Shown here: positions 54,880-62,032 of the stretch, in pieces
How the letters are laid out: each line of letters starts with the position of its first letter
Position numbering within the stretch: position 1 is the first letter of the stretch
Assembly: GCF_030687395.1 (NCBI RefSeq)
Contig: NZ_CP117430.1
Coordinates: 5,146,001 to 5,210,000 of the forward strand
Source: Pseudomonas wuhanensis
Lineage (GTDB): Bacteria; Pseudomonadota; Gammaproteobacteria; Pseudomonadales; Pseudomonadaceae
Direction: 5' to 3'
Length of the DNA: 64,000 nucleotides
The notes under the pieces: generated by a model
What the model was told of the DNA's origin: nothing
Seen by the model: the letters and a program-made list of their open reading frames with translations, nothing else
Database searches by the model: none
Made by a program: the position numbers and the translations under genes

Positions 54880-55431
54880 ATGGCTGCTTATGGTGAGCCA
54901 TACTGCTTTCAGTCCCTATGCAATACGTTTGTTATTTTCGGTCATGATTTAAAGAAGCACAGGTGTACTAATTTGTTCGGCTTAATGGCGCCAGAAAGTC
55001 ACCGCTGTAACTGGCATCACGGCACTGTAGTTACCGGTAAAAGTTTGCGAGTAACAAAACAATCACACACGAGGAACTACTTTTAACTCTCAAGAGATAG
55101 TGTTCTTCGGATCGACCGCTATAATACATCTCAGTGGCGACCGGTTTTTTACGTGCCGATTCCGCCAACCGGCAGCGCAATATCCATTGTCGCTGTCCGC
55201 AGCAAGCGCCTGACGCTCATTTCATATGCTCCGCCAACGCGCTCGCTGAAACAGGAGACTGATGCTACGTCAGCTGTTTTTCTCTGGTGCCGTGGCCGCC
55301 TGCAACAAAGGACGAATTGATTGCTCCGAGGGAACGATGCCGTGTCAGGTATTGTCCCTTCAACGAGCGTGGTCAATGAATCAATGCAGCGCGTTTCACC
55401 AGAATTAATCTCAACTCAATCAGGTAGCACT
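54880..55431. other. Gene-poor, AT-richer stretch
   Basis: No convincing gene. A perfect TATAAT at 55120-55125 is preceded by no clear -35 box. Short frames here lack ribosome sites and family features. It could hold a small RNA or leader, but nothing specific supports this. Confidence 0.35.
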
Positions 55432-55632
55432 GTGACGAAAGACGAACTGCGCGCGGAACTTGAGCGCCAGGAACAACGTTACAAGGAAGTTTACGGCGGG
55501 GAAGTCACCACCTACGCCGCTCAGCCCGAACCCGAACGCAAACCCTGGCGTAAACGCGCCACCGTTCAGGACCAGGCCTTCTCCCAGGAATTGCAGAAGA
55601 TGGAAAAGGAACTCAAAGCCGAAGAGCCATGA
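55432..55632 (+). CDS. Uncharacterised small charged protein
   Basis: A 66-residue, highly charged, helical protein starting at GTG 55432 ([19 protein letters not shown]) with a Pro/Arg-rich middle ([11 protein letters not shown]) and a final helix ([16 protein letters not shown]). No signal peptide. A longer frame from 55321 exists but looks non-coding. I recall similar small proteins in other pseudomonads but no function. Upstream of the phosphate transporter gene by about 380 bases. Confidence 0.5.
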   Translation: MTKDELRAELERQEQRYKEVYGGEVTTYAAQPEPERKPWRKRATVQDQAFSQELQKMEKELKAEEP

Positions 55633-55670
55633 CCGCCTCGGCTTGAATCCTTTCAAGAGCCTGCGTCTGC

Positions 55671-55824
55671 ACCCGTTAAAAGCGGGTTGTATGGATGTTG
55701 CTTTTCGCGCCCGCTACAAGCGGGCAGCGGTCCCCCTCATCCGTTGGATGAGGCAAATGGCTCCTGTCTGGCGCTCTTCCAAGATATTTCACACAAGCGT
55801 TCAAGTCTCTCGCTCCGTCGGGAG
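55671..55824 (+). other. Cluster of hairpins upstream of pit
   Basis: Four consecutive hairpins in the 378-base gap: acccg/cgggt (55671-55687), GCCCGCT-aca-AGCGGGC (55709-55725), CCTCATCC-gtt-GGATGAGG (55735-55753) and CTCC/GGAG (55813-55824). None has a T run. Could be a leader or a small RNA; no known class recognised. Confidence 0.35.
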
Positions 55825-56010
55825 AAACCCTTGTGGCTACGGCCTTTCCAAGTAAATTCAACGACTTGTAAAACCCTGAAAAAACCCGCCCCCTGGGGGA
55901 TTGCCACAAATTAATTCGTTGAAGAATGTTACCGATGAGCAGCAAGTGCATCGATTAGCAGTCTTTTCTGGCATAATCGCGCCCCCTTACGACCGGGTCA
56001 GAAAACCTTC

Positions 56011-57486
56011 ATGATCGATTTATTCAGCGGACTGGATGCTTGGGTGCTTGTGAGCCTCTTGCTCGCCCTGGCCTTTGTCCTCGCCTTCGAGTTCATCAAC
56101 GGCTTTCATGACACCGCAAACGCGGTGGCCACTGTTATCTACACCAAAGCCATGCCGCCTCATCTGGCGGTGTTCTTTTCCGGTGTGTTCAACTTCCTCG
56201 GCGTGCTGCTGGGCGGTGTGGGCGTGGCGTATGCCATTGTCCATTTGCTGCCGGTAGAACTGCTGATCAATGTGAACACCGGTCACGGACTGGCCATGGT
56301 GTTCTCGTTGCTCGCCGCCGCCATCACCTGGAACCTGGGTACCTGGTACTTCGGTATCCCGGCCTCCAGCTCCCACACGCTGATCGGTTCGATCCTCGGT
56401 GTCGGTCTGGCCAACGCCCTGATCAACGACATTCCGTTGGCCGATGGCGTGAACTGGCAGAAGGCGATCGATATCGGTGCGTCCCTGGTGTTCTCGCCGA
56501 TGGCCGGTTTCCTGATCGCAGCCCTGGTGCTGATCAGTCTTAAGTGGTGGCGTCCGCTGTCCAAGATGCACAAGACACCGGAACAGCGCCGCAAGATCGA
56601 CGATAAGAAACACCCGCCGTTCTGGAACCGTCTGGTGCTGGTGATTTCGGCGATGGCAGTCAGCTTCGTGCATGGCTCGAACGATGGCCAGAAAGGTATC
56701 GGCCTGATCATGCTGGTGCTGATCGGTATTGTGCCGGCGCAGTTCGTTCTCGACCTGAACAGCACCACCTACCAGATCGAACGGACTCGCGATGCGACCC
56801 TGCACCTGAGTCAGTTCTACGAGCGTAACCGCGAATCCCTGGGTGAGTTCCTGGCACTGGGCAAAAGCGTGAAAGGCGATCTGCCGGAGAAATTCCGTTG
56901 CAACCCGCAACAGACCGAACCGACCATTTCAGCGCTGCTTGGCACCCTTAAAGGTGTAGCCGACTACCATTCGTTGCCGTCGGAAAGCCGCATCGAAGTA
57001 CGTCGCTACCTGCTCTGCCTGGACGACACCGCGAAGAAAGTCGCCAAGCTGCCTGGTCTCGCTGCTCGTGAAAAAGCTGACTTGGACAAACTGCGCAAAG
57101 ACCTGACCACCACCACCGAATACGCCCCGTTCTGGGTGATTCTGGCGGTCGCACTGGCTCTCGGCCTGGGTACCATGGTTGGCTGGAAACGCGTGGTACT
57201 GACCATTGGCGAGAAGATCGGCAAGCAAGGCATGACTTACGCCCAAGGCATGTCGGCGCAGATCACCACCGCGTGCATGATCGGCGCGGCAAACATCTTC
57301 AGCCTCCCGGTTTCCACCACCCACGTGCTGTCTTCAGGCGTGGCCGGTACCATGGTCGCCAACAAAAGCGGTCTGCAAGGCGGTACCGTCAGAACCATCC
57401 TGCTGGCCTGGGTCCTGACCCTGCCAGCCACCGTGGCCCTGTCGGCCGGCCTGTTCTGGCTGGCGTCGAAGGCACTGGGTAGCTGA
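56011..57486 (+). CDS. pit: Low-affinity inorganic phosphate transporter, PiT family
   Basis: A 491-residue inner-membrane symporter for phosphate with divalent metal. Both PiT signature copies are present: the first FEFINGFHDTANAVATVI with GIPASSSHTLIGSILG, and the second SFVHGSNDGQKGIGLIMLVL with SLPVSTTHVLSSGVAG. Between them is a long cytoplasmic loop (about residues 245-370), typical of this subgroup. It is monocistronic with a terminator at 57500-57535. No DUF47 partner gene is next to it. Confidence 0.95.
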   Translation: MIDLFSGLDAWVLVSLLLALAFVLAFEFINGFHDTANAVATVIYTKAMPPHLAVFFSGVFNFLGVLLGGVGVAYAIVHLLPVELLINVNTGHGLAMVFSLLAAAITWNLGTWYFGIPASSSHTLIGSILGVGLANALINDIPLADGVNWQKAIDIGASLVFSPMAGFLIAALVLISLKWWRPLSKMHKTPEQRRKIDDKKHPPFWNRLVLVISAMAVSFVHGSNDGQKGIGLIMLVLIGIVPAQFVLDLNSTTYQIERTRDATLHLSQFYERNRESLGEFLALGKSVKGDLPEKFRCNPQQTEPTISALLGTLKGVADYHSLPSESRIEVRRYLLCLDDTAKKVAKLPGLAAREKADLDKLRKDLTTTTEYAPFWVILAVALALGLGTMVGWKRVVLTIGEKIGKQGMTYAQGMSAQITTACMIGAANIFSLPVSTTHVLSSGVAGTMVANKSGLQGGTVRTILLAWVLTLPATVALSAGLFWLASKALGS

Positions 57487-57499
57487 TACACCGCTACTG

Positions 57500-57535
57500 A
57501 AAAAGGCGCGTTCCGTGAGGTTCGCGCCTTTTTTA
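57500..57535 (+). terminator. Rho-independent terminator of pit
   Basis: aaaaggcgcg / cgcgcctttt hairpin with a six-T tract, 14 bases after the stop. Confidence 0.85.
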
Positions 57536-57563
57536 TTGCTGCAATTTTCGCTACACCAGCGAT

Positions 57564-57657
57564 CCCTGTGGGAGCGGGCTTGCCCGCGATGACGGTGGCA
57601 GATCAGACATTGATGTAACAGACATACCGCTATCGCGGGCAAGCCCGCTCCCACAGT
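57564..57657. repeat. REP pair (BIME)
   Basis: Inverted copies of cctgtgggagcgggcttgcc around a spacer of about 45 bases, between convergent pit and ccoM. Confidence 0.88.
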
Positions 57658-57690
57658 GGTTCGGTGTACACCTGATAGATTTTCGCGCAC

Positions 57691-57717
57691 AAAAAAAAAG
57701 GGCGACCGAAGTCGCCC
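57691..57717 (-). terminator. Rho-independent terminator of ccoM
   Basis: Read on the minus strand: gggcgact-tcgg-tcgccc type hairpin followed by nine T. It lies 35 bases after the ccoM stop. Confidence 0.8.
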
Positions 57718-57751
57718 AAAATGCCTTGCGTGCTCATTGCTCCAGAAAGAC

Positions 57752-57868
57752 CTACGGTTTTTTCCGCTTGTGCGAATCCTTCCAGATAAAAAATCCAAAC
57801 CCTGCAAAAAACAGAACCATGAGGCCGACAGTCAGCACCCCGGCGATCACCACGTTGTCGAAAAACAT
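57752..57868 (-). CDS. ccoM: Cytochrome cbb3 oxidase small subunit CcoM
   Basis: A 38-residue single-helix membrane protein (MFFDNVVIAGVLTVGLMVLF, then FAGFGFFIWKDSHKRKKP). It matches what I recall of CcoM, the small subunit found in the P. stutzeri cbb3 oxidase structure: short N-terminus, one transmembrane helix and a basic cytoplasmic tail. The ribosome site ggagg is six bases before the ATG. It has its own terminator and an ANR-type box 65 bases upstream, as expected for a gene of low-oxygen respiration. The ccoNOQP operon is not in the window. Confidence 0.75.
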   Translation of the reverse strand: MFFDNVVIAGVLTVGLMVLFFAGFGFFIWKDSHKRKKP

Positions 57869-57933
57869 GACTGGCCTCCTGCACTTGCCCTGTTGCGATG
57901 GGGCTAAGTTAACCAATCAGGCAGGAGAGAAAA

Positions 57934-57947
57934 TTGACCGGGATCAA
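57934..57947. promoter_or_regulatory. ANR/FNR box upstream of ccoM
   Basis: TTGAC-CGGG-ATCAA, one base off the TTGAT-N4-ATCAA consensus, about 72 bases before the ccoM ATG. A weaker second copy, CTGAC-CTGC-ATCAA, is at 57984-57997. Confidence 0.65.
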
Positions 57948-58012
57948 TGCCGCCCGAGACAGGCGTAAAAGGAAGGGAAATAACTGACCTGCATCAACCG
58001 ATGCAGGGTGTT

Positions 58013-58174
58013 TCAACGCTTTTTCGGTTTGTTCTTCGGCTTTTTCTTCGCTTTGCCCAGCGGCATCGCCTGCTCGAATGCCTGGCGTACTTCGTTCAGA
58101 CGCTTTTCATTTAGGTCATGAACCCGCTTGGCGCGTTCGGTGTTGAGGTCAATCAGCTTGTCATCTTGGCTCAT
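58013..58174 (-). CDS. Uncharacterised small basic protein
   Basis: A 53-residue protein starting MSQDDKLIDLNTERAKRV, helical in the middle (LNEKRLNEVRQAFEQA), with a Lys/Pro-rich tail (GKAKKKPKNKPKKR) that could bind nucleic acid. The tail is the only notable feature. The ATG at 58174 has no strong ribosome site; an upstream TTG could extend it by 11 codons. I recall such proteins as conserved in Pseudomonas without a function. Confidence 0.5.
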   Translation of the reverse strand: MSQDDKLIDLNTERAKRVHDLNEKRLNEVRQAFEQAMPLGKAKKKPKNKPKKR

Positions 58175-58279
58175 GGCGTTCAGTGCATCGCTTGGAAATG
58201 AATTCAACTGCCGGCTAAAGGCGACAGGATTACGCCAATAATGCGGTCTGGCGCGGACGCTGACCAGTGATCCAACACT

Positions 58280-58621
58280 TCAGATCTCGATATCCACCCA
58301 CAACCCCTGACGGGGCTGATCTTCCATCAACGGCACCACCGGTACGGTGTTGTCGGCATTGAGCTCATTACCGGGAATCGCCAGGTGCTCTTCAGGATCT
58401 TCATCGGCCTCACGACGGCGCCGCTCCCGTTCCTGCTGCCGACGCTGTTCCTCGCGCAGCTGCAGGCCCGCCTCTTCCGGGTCGCGCTTTTGCAGGTCGA
58501 TGGTGCTTTCGTTGGAGCTTTCCTGCACCGCCACCACGGGCGGAATATCCGGGCGCTGGCGAATCGGATCCTGCTGTGACGTGATCGGCACGGCGCTCAA
58601 GGGGAGCATCGGTGGCAGCAT
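58280..58621 (-). CDS. Uncharacterised protein with charged coiled segment
   Basis: A 113-residue protein. The N-terminal third is Pro-rich (LPPMLPLSAVPITSQQ), the middle a dense Glu/Arg/Gln stretch (LQLREEQRRQQERERRRRE) predicted to be helical, and the end hydrophobic (WVDIEI). No membrane segment or known domain. It is next to rapA but divergent from it. The ribosome site is a plausible aggag before the ATG (ctcct on plus). Function unknown. Confidence 0.55.
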   Translation of the reverse strand: MLPPMLPLSAVPITSQQDPIRQRPDIPPVVAVQESSNESTIDLQKRDPEEAGLQLREEQRRQQERERRRREADEDPEEHLAIPGNELNADNTVPVVPLMEDQPRQGLWVDIEI

Positions 58622-58704
58622 ATTATTAGTCTCCTGTCAGCAGGCTGTCGGCTGCGGGAATGGCGACTTGAGCCATCGGTCGAAAACTTGTGACCGACCT
58701 GGCA

Positions 58705-58742
58705 TCGTAGGAGCTGGCGCAGCCTGCGATCTTTTGATCTTC
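58705..58742. repeat. Fragment of a dispersed Pseudomonas repeat
   Basis: cgtaggagctggcgcagcct then gcgatcttttgatctt, a common intergenic repeat of this group, here between the 58280-58621 gene and rapA. A related short fragment is at 43364-43388. Confidence 0.6.
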
Positions 58743-58849
58743 ATCTCCCGAAAAGTTCGCATCCTCCATCAACGGCGCATGTAATCCTTTGGCCCTGAAG
58801 GCTCATTCCGTTAAGATAGCCCGCTTTTTCAAGGTGGGAGTCAGGCAGC

Positions 58850-61696
58850 ATGGCGCAGCAGTATCAACCGGGGCAACGCTGGATCAGTGACAGCGAAGCC
58901 GAGCTGGGTTTGGGCACCGTTCTGGCACAGGACGGCCGCTTGTTGACCGTGCTCTACCCGGCCACTGGCGAGACTCGCCAGTACGCGCTACGGAATGCGC
59001 CCCTTACCCGCGTGCGGTTTTCGCCGGGTGACAGCATCACTCACTTCGAAGGCTGGAAACTGACCGTCCAGGAAGTCGACGACGTCGATGGCCTGCTGGT
59101 CTACCACGGCCTCAATGCGCAGAACGAAGTGGTCACGCTGCCGGAAACCCAGCTGTCGAACTTCATTCAGTTCCGTCTGGCCAGCGACCGTTTGTTCGCC
59201 GGACAGATCGACCCGCTGGCCTGGTTCTCCCTGCGATACAACACCTTGGAACACACCAGCCGCCAGTTGCAGTCCTCGCTCTGGGGTCTGGGCGGCGTGC
59301 GTGCGCAACCGATCGCGCACCAGCTGCACATTGCCCGTGAAGTCGCCGACCGCATCGCGCCGCGCGTTCTGCTGGCAGACGAAGTGGGCCTGGGCAAGAC
59401 CATCGAAGCCGGTCTGGTGATCCATCGCCAACTGCTCTCGGGCCGCGCTAATCGCGTGTTAATCCTGGTGCCGGAAAACCTCCAGCACCAATGGCTGGTG
59501 GAGATGCGCCGCCGCTTCAACCTGCAAGTCGCGCTGTTCGACGAAGAACGCTTCATCGAAAGCGATGCCGCCAACCCGTTCGAAGACACTCAGCTTGCAT
59601 TGGTTGCTCTTGAATGGCTGGTGGACGATGAGAAGGCCCAGGACGCGCTGTTCGCGGCCGGCTGGGATTTGCTGGTGGTCGACGAAGCGCACCACCTGGT
59701 GTGGCACGAAGACCAGGTCAGCCCTCAGTACTCGCTGGTGGAACAACTGGCCGAAGTCATTCCCGGCGTCTTGCTGCTGACCGCGACCCCGGAACAACTC
59801 GGTCAGGACAGTCACTTCGCCCGTCTGCGCCTGCTCGACCCGAACCGTTTCCATGACCTGCACGCCTTCCGCGCCGAGAGCGAAAACTATCGCCCGGTGG
59901 CCGAAGCCGTTCAGGAGCTGCTGGACAAGGGGCGCCTGTCGCCTGAAGCGCACAAGACCATCCACGGCTTCCTCGGTAACGAAGGCGAAGCGCTGCTGAC
60001 CGCCGTTAACGATGGCGATACCGAAGCCAGCGCCCGTCTGGTGCGCGAACTGCTGGACCGTCACGGCACTGGCCGCGTGCTGTTCCGTAATACCCGCGCC
60101 GCCGTGCAGGGTTTCCCGGAGCGCAAACTGCACCCGTACCCGCTGCCGTGCCCGGCCGAATACCTCGAACTGCCATTGGGCGATCACATCGAGCTGTACC
60201 CGGAAGTCAGCTTCCAGGCCCAGCCGGATGCCAACGAAGAAGAGCGCTGGTGGAAATTCGACCCGCGTGTCGAGTGGCTGATCGACACCCTGAAAATGCT
60301 CAAGCGCACCAAAGTGCTGGTGATTTGCGCCCACGCCGAAACTGCCATGGACCTGGAAGACGCCCTGCGCGTGCGTTCCGGCATTCCGGCCACGGTGTTC
60401 CACGAAGGCATGAACATCCTTGAGCGTGACCGCGCCGCCGCCTACTTCGCCGACGAAGAATTCGGCGCTCAGGTGCTGATCTGCTCGGAAATCGGCAGTG
60501 AAGGTCGCAACTTCCAGTTCTCGCACCATCTGGTGCTGTTCGACCTGCCGTCGCACCCGGACCTGCTGGAGCAGCGTATCGGTCGTCTCGACCGGATCGG
60601 CCAGAAGCACGTCATCGAACTGCACGTGCCGTACCTGGAAACCAGCCCGCAAGAGCGGCTGTTCCAGTGGTACCACGAAGCGCTGAACGCCTTCCTCAAC
60701 ACCTGCCCGACCGGCAACGCCTTGCAGCATCAGTTCGGCCCGCGCCTGCTGCCGCTGCTGGAAGAGACCGACGATGGCGAGTGGAAAGCGCTGATCGACG
60801 AGGCCCGCGCCGAGCGTGAGCGTCTGGAAGACGAACTGCACACCGGTCGCGACCGCTTGCTGGAGCTCAACTCTGGCGGCGCGGGTGAAGGTGATGCGCT
60901 GGTCGAAGCGATTCTCGAACAGGACGATCAGTTCGCCCTGCCGATCTACATGGAAACCCTGTTCGACGCCTTCGGCATCGACAGCGAAGACCATTCGGAA
61001 AACGCGCTGATCCTCAAGCCAAGCGAGAAGATGCTCGATGCCAGCTTCCCGCTGGGCGACGACGAAGGCGTGACCATCACCTACGACCGCAACCAGGCAC
61101 TGTCGCGCGAAGACATGCAGTTCATCACCTGGGAACACCCGATGGTTCAGGGCGGCATGGACCTGGTGCTGTCCGGCTCGATGGGTAACACCGCCGTGGC
61201 ACTGATCAAGAACAAGGCGCTGAAACCGGGCACCGTGTTGCTGGAACTGCTCTATGTCAGCGAAGTGGTTGCCCCGCGCTCGCTGCAACTGGGCCGCTAC
61301 CTGCCACCGGCCGCCCTGCGCTGCCTGCTCGACGCCAACGGCAATGACCTGTCGGCCCGGGTGTCGTTCGAAACCTTGAACGATCAACTGGAAAGCGTGC
61401 CCCGCGCCAGCGCCAACAAGTTCATCCAGGCCCAGCGCGACCAGCTGACGCCACGGATCAACGCCGGCGAAGAGAAAATCACCCCGCGTCACGCCGAGCG
61501 CGTGGCCGAGGCGCAGCGTCGTCTGGCGGCCGATACCGACGAAGAACTGGCGCGCCTGACCGCCTTGCAAGCAGTCAACCCGACCGTGCGCGACAGCGAA
61601 CTGGTTGCCCTGCGCAAGCAACGTGAGCAAGGCCTGGCCATGCTCGACAAAGCAGCGCTGCGACTGGAAGCGATTCGGGTGTTGGTGGCGGGTTAA
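58850..61696 (+). CDS. rapA: RNA polymerase-associated ATPase RapA
   Basis: A 948-residue Swi2/Snf2 ATPase that recycles RNA polymerase after transcription. N-terminal Tudor-like domains (about 1-110; [21 protein letters not shown]), Walker A with K183 in [14 protein letters not shown], the DEAH box at 278-281 ([10 protein letters not shown]), motif VI in [15 protein letters not shown], and the RapA C-terminal domain. Length fits E. coli RapA (968). Monocistronic with a terminator. Confidence 0.96.
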   Translation: MAQQYQPGQRWISDSEAELGLGTVLAQDGRLLTVLYPATGETRQYALRNAPLTRVRFSPGDSITHFEGWKLTVQEVDDVDGLLVYHGLNAQNEVVTLPETQLSNFIQFRLASDRLFAGQIDPLAWFSLRYNTLEHTSRQLQSSLWGLGGVRAQPIAHQLHIAREVADRIAPRVLLADEVGLGKTIEAGLVIHRQLLSGRANRVLILVPENLQHQWLVEMRRRFNLQVALFDEERFIESDAANPFEDTQLALVALEWLVDDEKAQDALFAAGWDLLVVDEAHHLVWHEDQVSPQYSLVEQLAEVIPGVLLLTATPEQLGQDSHFARLRLLDPNRFHDLHAFRAESENYRPVAEAVQELLDKGRLSPEAHKTIHGFLGNEGEALLTAVNDGDTEASARLVRELLDRHGTGRVLFRNTRAAVQGFPERKLHPYPLPCPAEYLELPLGDHIELYPEVSFQAQPDANEEERWWKFDPRVEWLIDTLKMLKRTKVLVICAHAETAMDLEDALRVRSGIPATVFHEGMNILERDRAAAYFADEEFGAQVLICSEIGSEGRNFQFSHHLVLFDLPSHPDLLEQRIGRLDRIGQKHVIELHVPYLETSPQERLFQWYHEALNAFLNTCPTGNALQHQFGPRLLPLLEETDDGEWKALIDEARAERERLEDELHTGRDRLLELNSGGAGEGDALVEAILEQDDQFALPIYMETLFDAFGIDSEDHSENALILKPSEKMLDASFPLGDDEGVTITYDRNQALSREDMQFITWEHPMVQGGMDLVLSGSMGNTAVALIKNKALKPGTVLLELLYVSEVVAPRSLQLGRYLPPAALRCLLDANGNDLSARVSFETLNDQLESVPRASANKFIQAQRDQLTPRINAGEEKITPRHAERVAEAQRRLAADTDEELARLTALQAVNPTVRDSELVALRKQREQGLAMLDKAALRLEAIRVLVAG

Positions 61697-61717
61697 CACC
61701 CCTCCTCCACCGCTATA

Positions 61718-61752
61718 AAAAAGAAGGCCCGCAGTGATGCGGGCCTTTTTTG
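61718..61752 (+). terminator. Rho-independent terminator of rapA
   Basis: aaggcccgca / tgcgggcctt hairpin followed by TTTT. The remaining gap to 62032 shows no gene that I can support; short frames on both strands lack ribosome sites. Confidence 0.85.
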
Positions 61753-62032
61753 TTTTCTGAAGATCTGTGGTGAAACAACGGATGCCAGGATCGCAGCATT
61801 CGGCAGTTTCTACCCCGCGTGCTGGGTGCCACCCGCCCGGTCATCAGGGCCATCATTGGCGTATCTCTGGTGGCTTTCACCGCCCGACGCAGTCCCGCCA
61901 CCCATTGCCACTCGTCGAAAAACCATCCACACCTGTTAGTTCTGACAGTAGCCAGATCAGTCCGCTTGGCGCCCAATCCTTTCCATTGTTCTGTACTTGA
62001 AACGTTGCGTCGAATTGGACGAGGATCTGCTC

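Noticed and set aside
54880..55376. Short frames (68 and 75 codons) in the gap after pcaR
   Set aside because: Unusual composition, no ribosome site and no family resemblance; more likely non-coding.
55671..55824. Rsm-type regulatory RNA
   Set aside because: The GGA triplets lie in stems rather than in exposed hairpin loops, and there is no terminator following.
59459..61699. 746-codon open frame opposite rapA
   Set aside because: Antisense shadow of a clear RapA sequence; no family features and no ribosome site.
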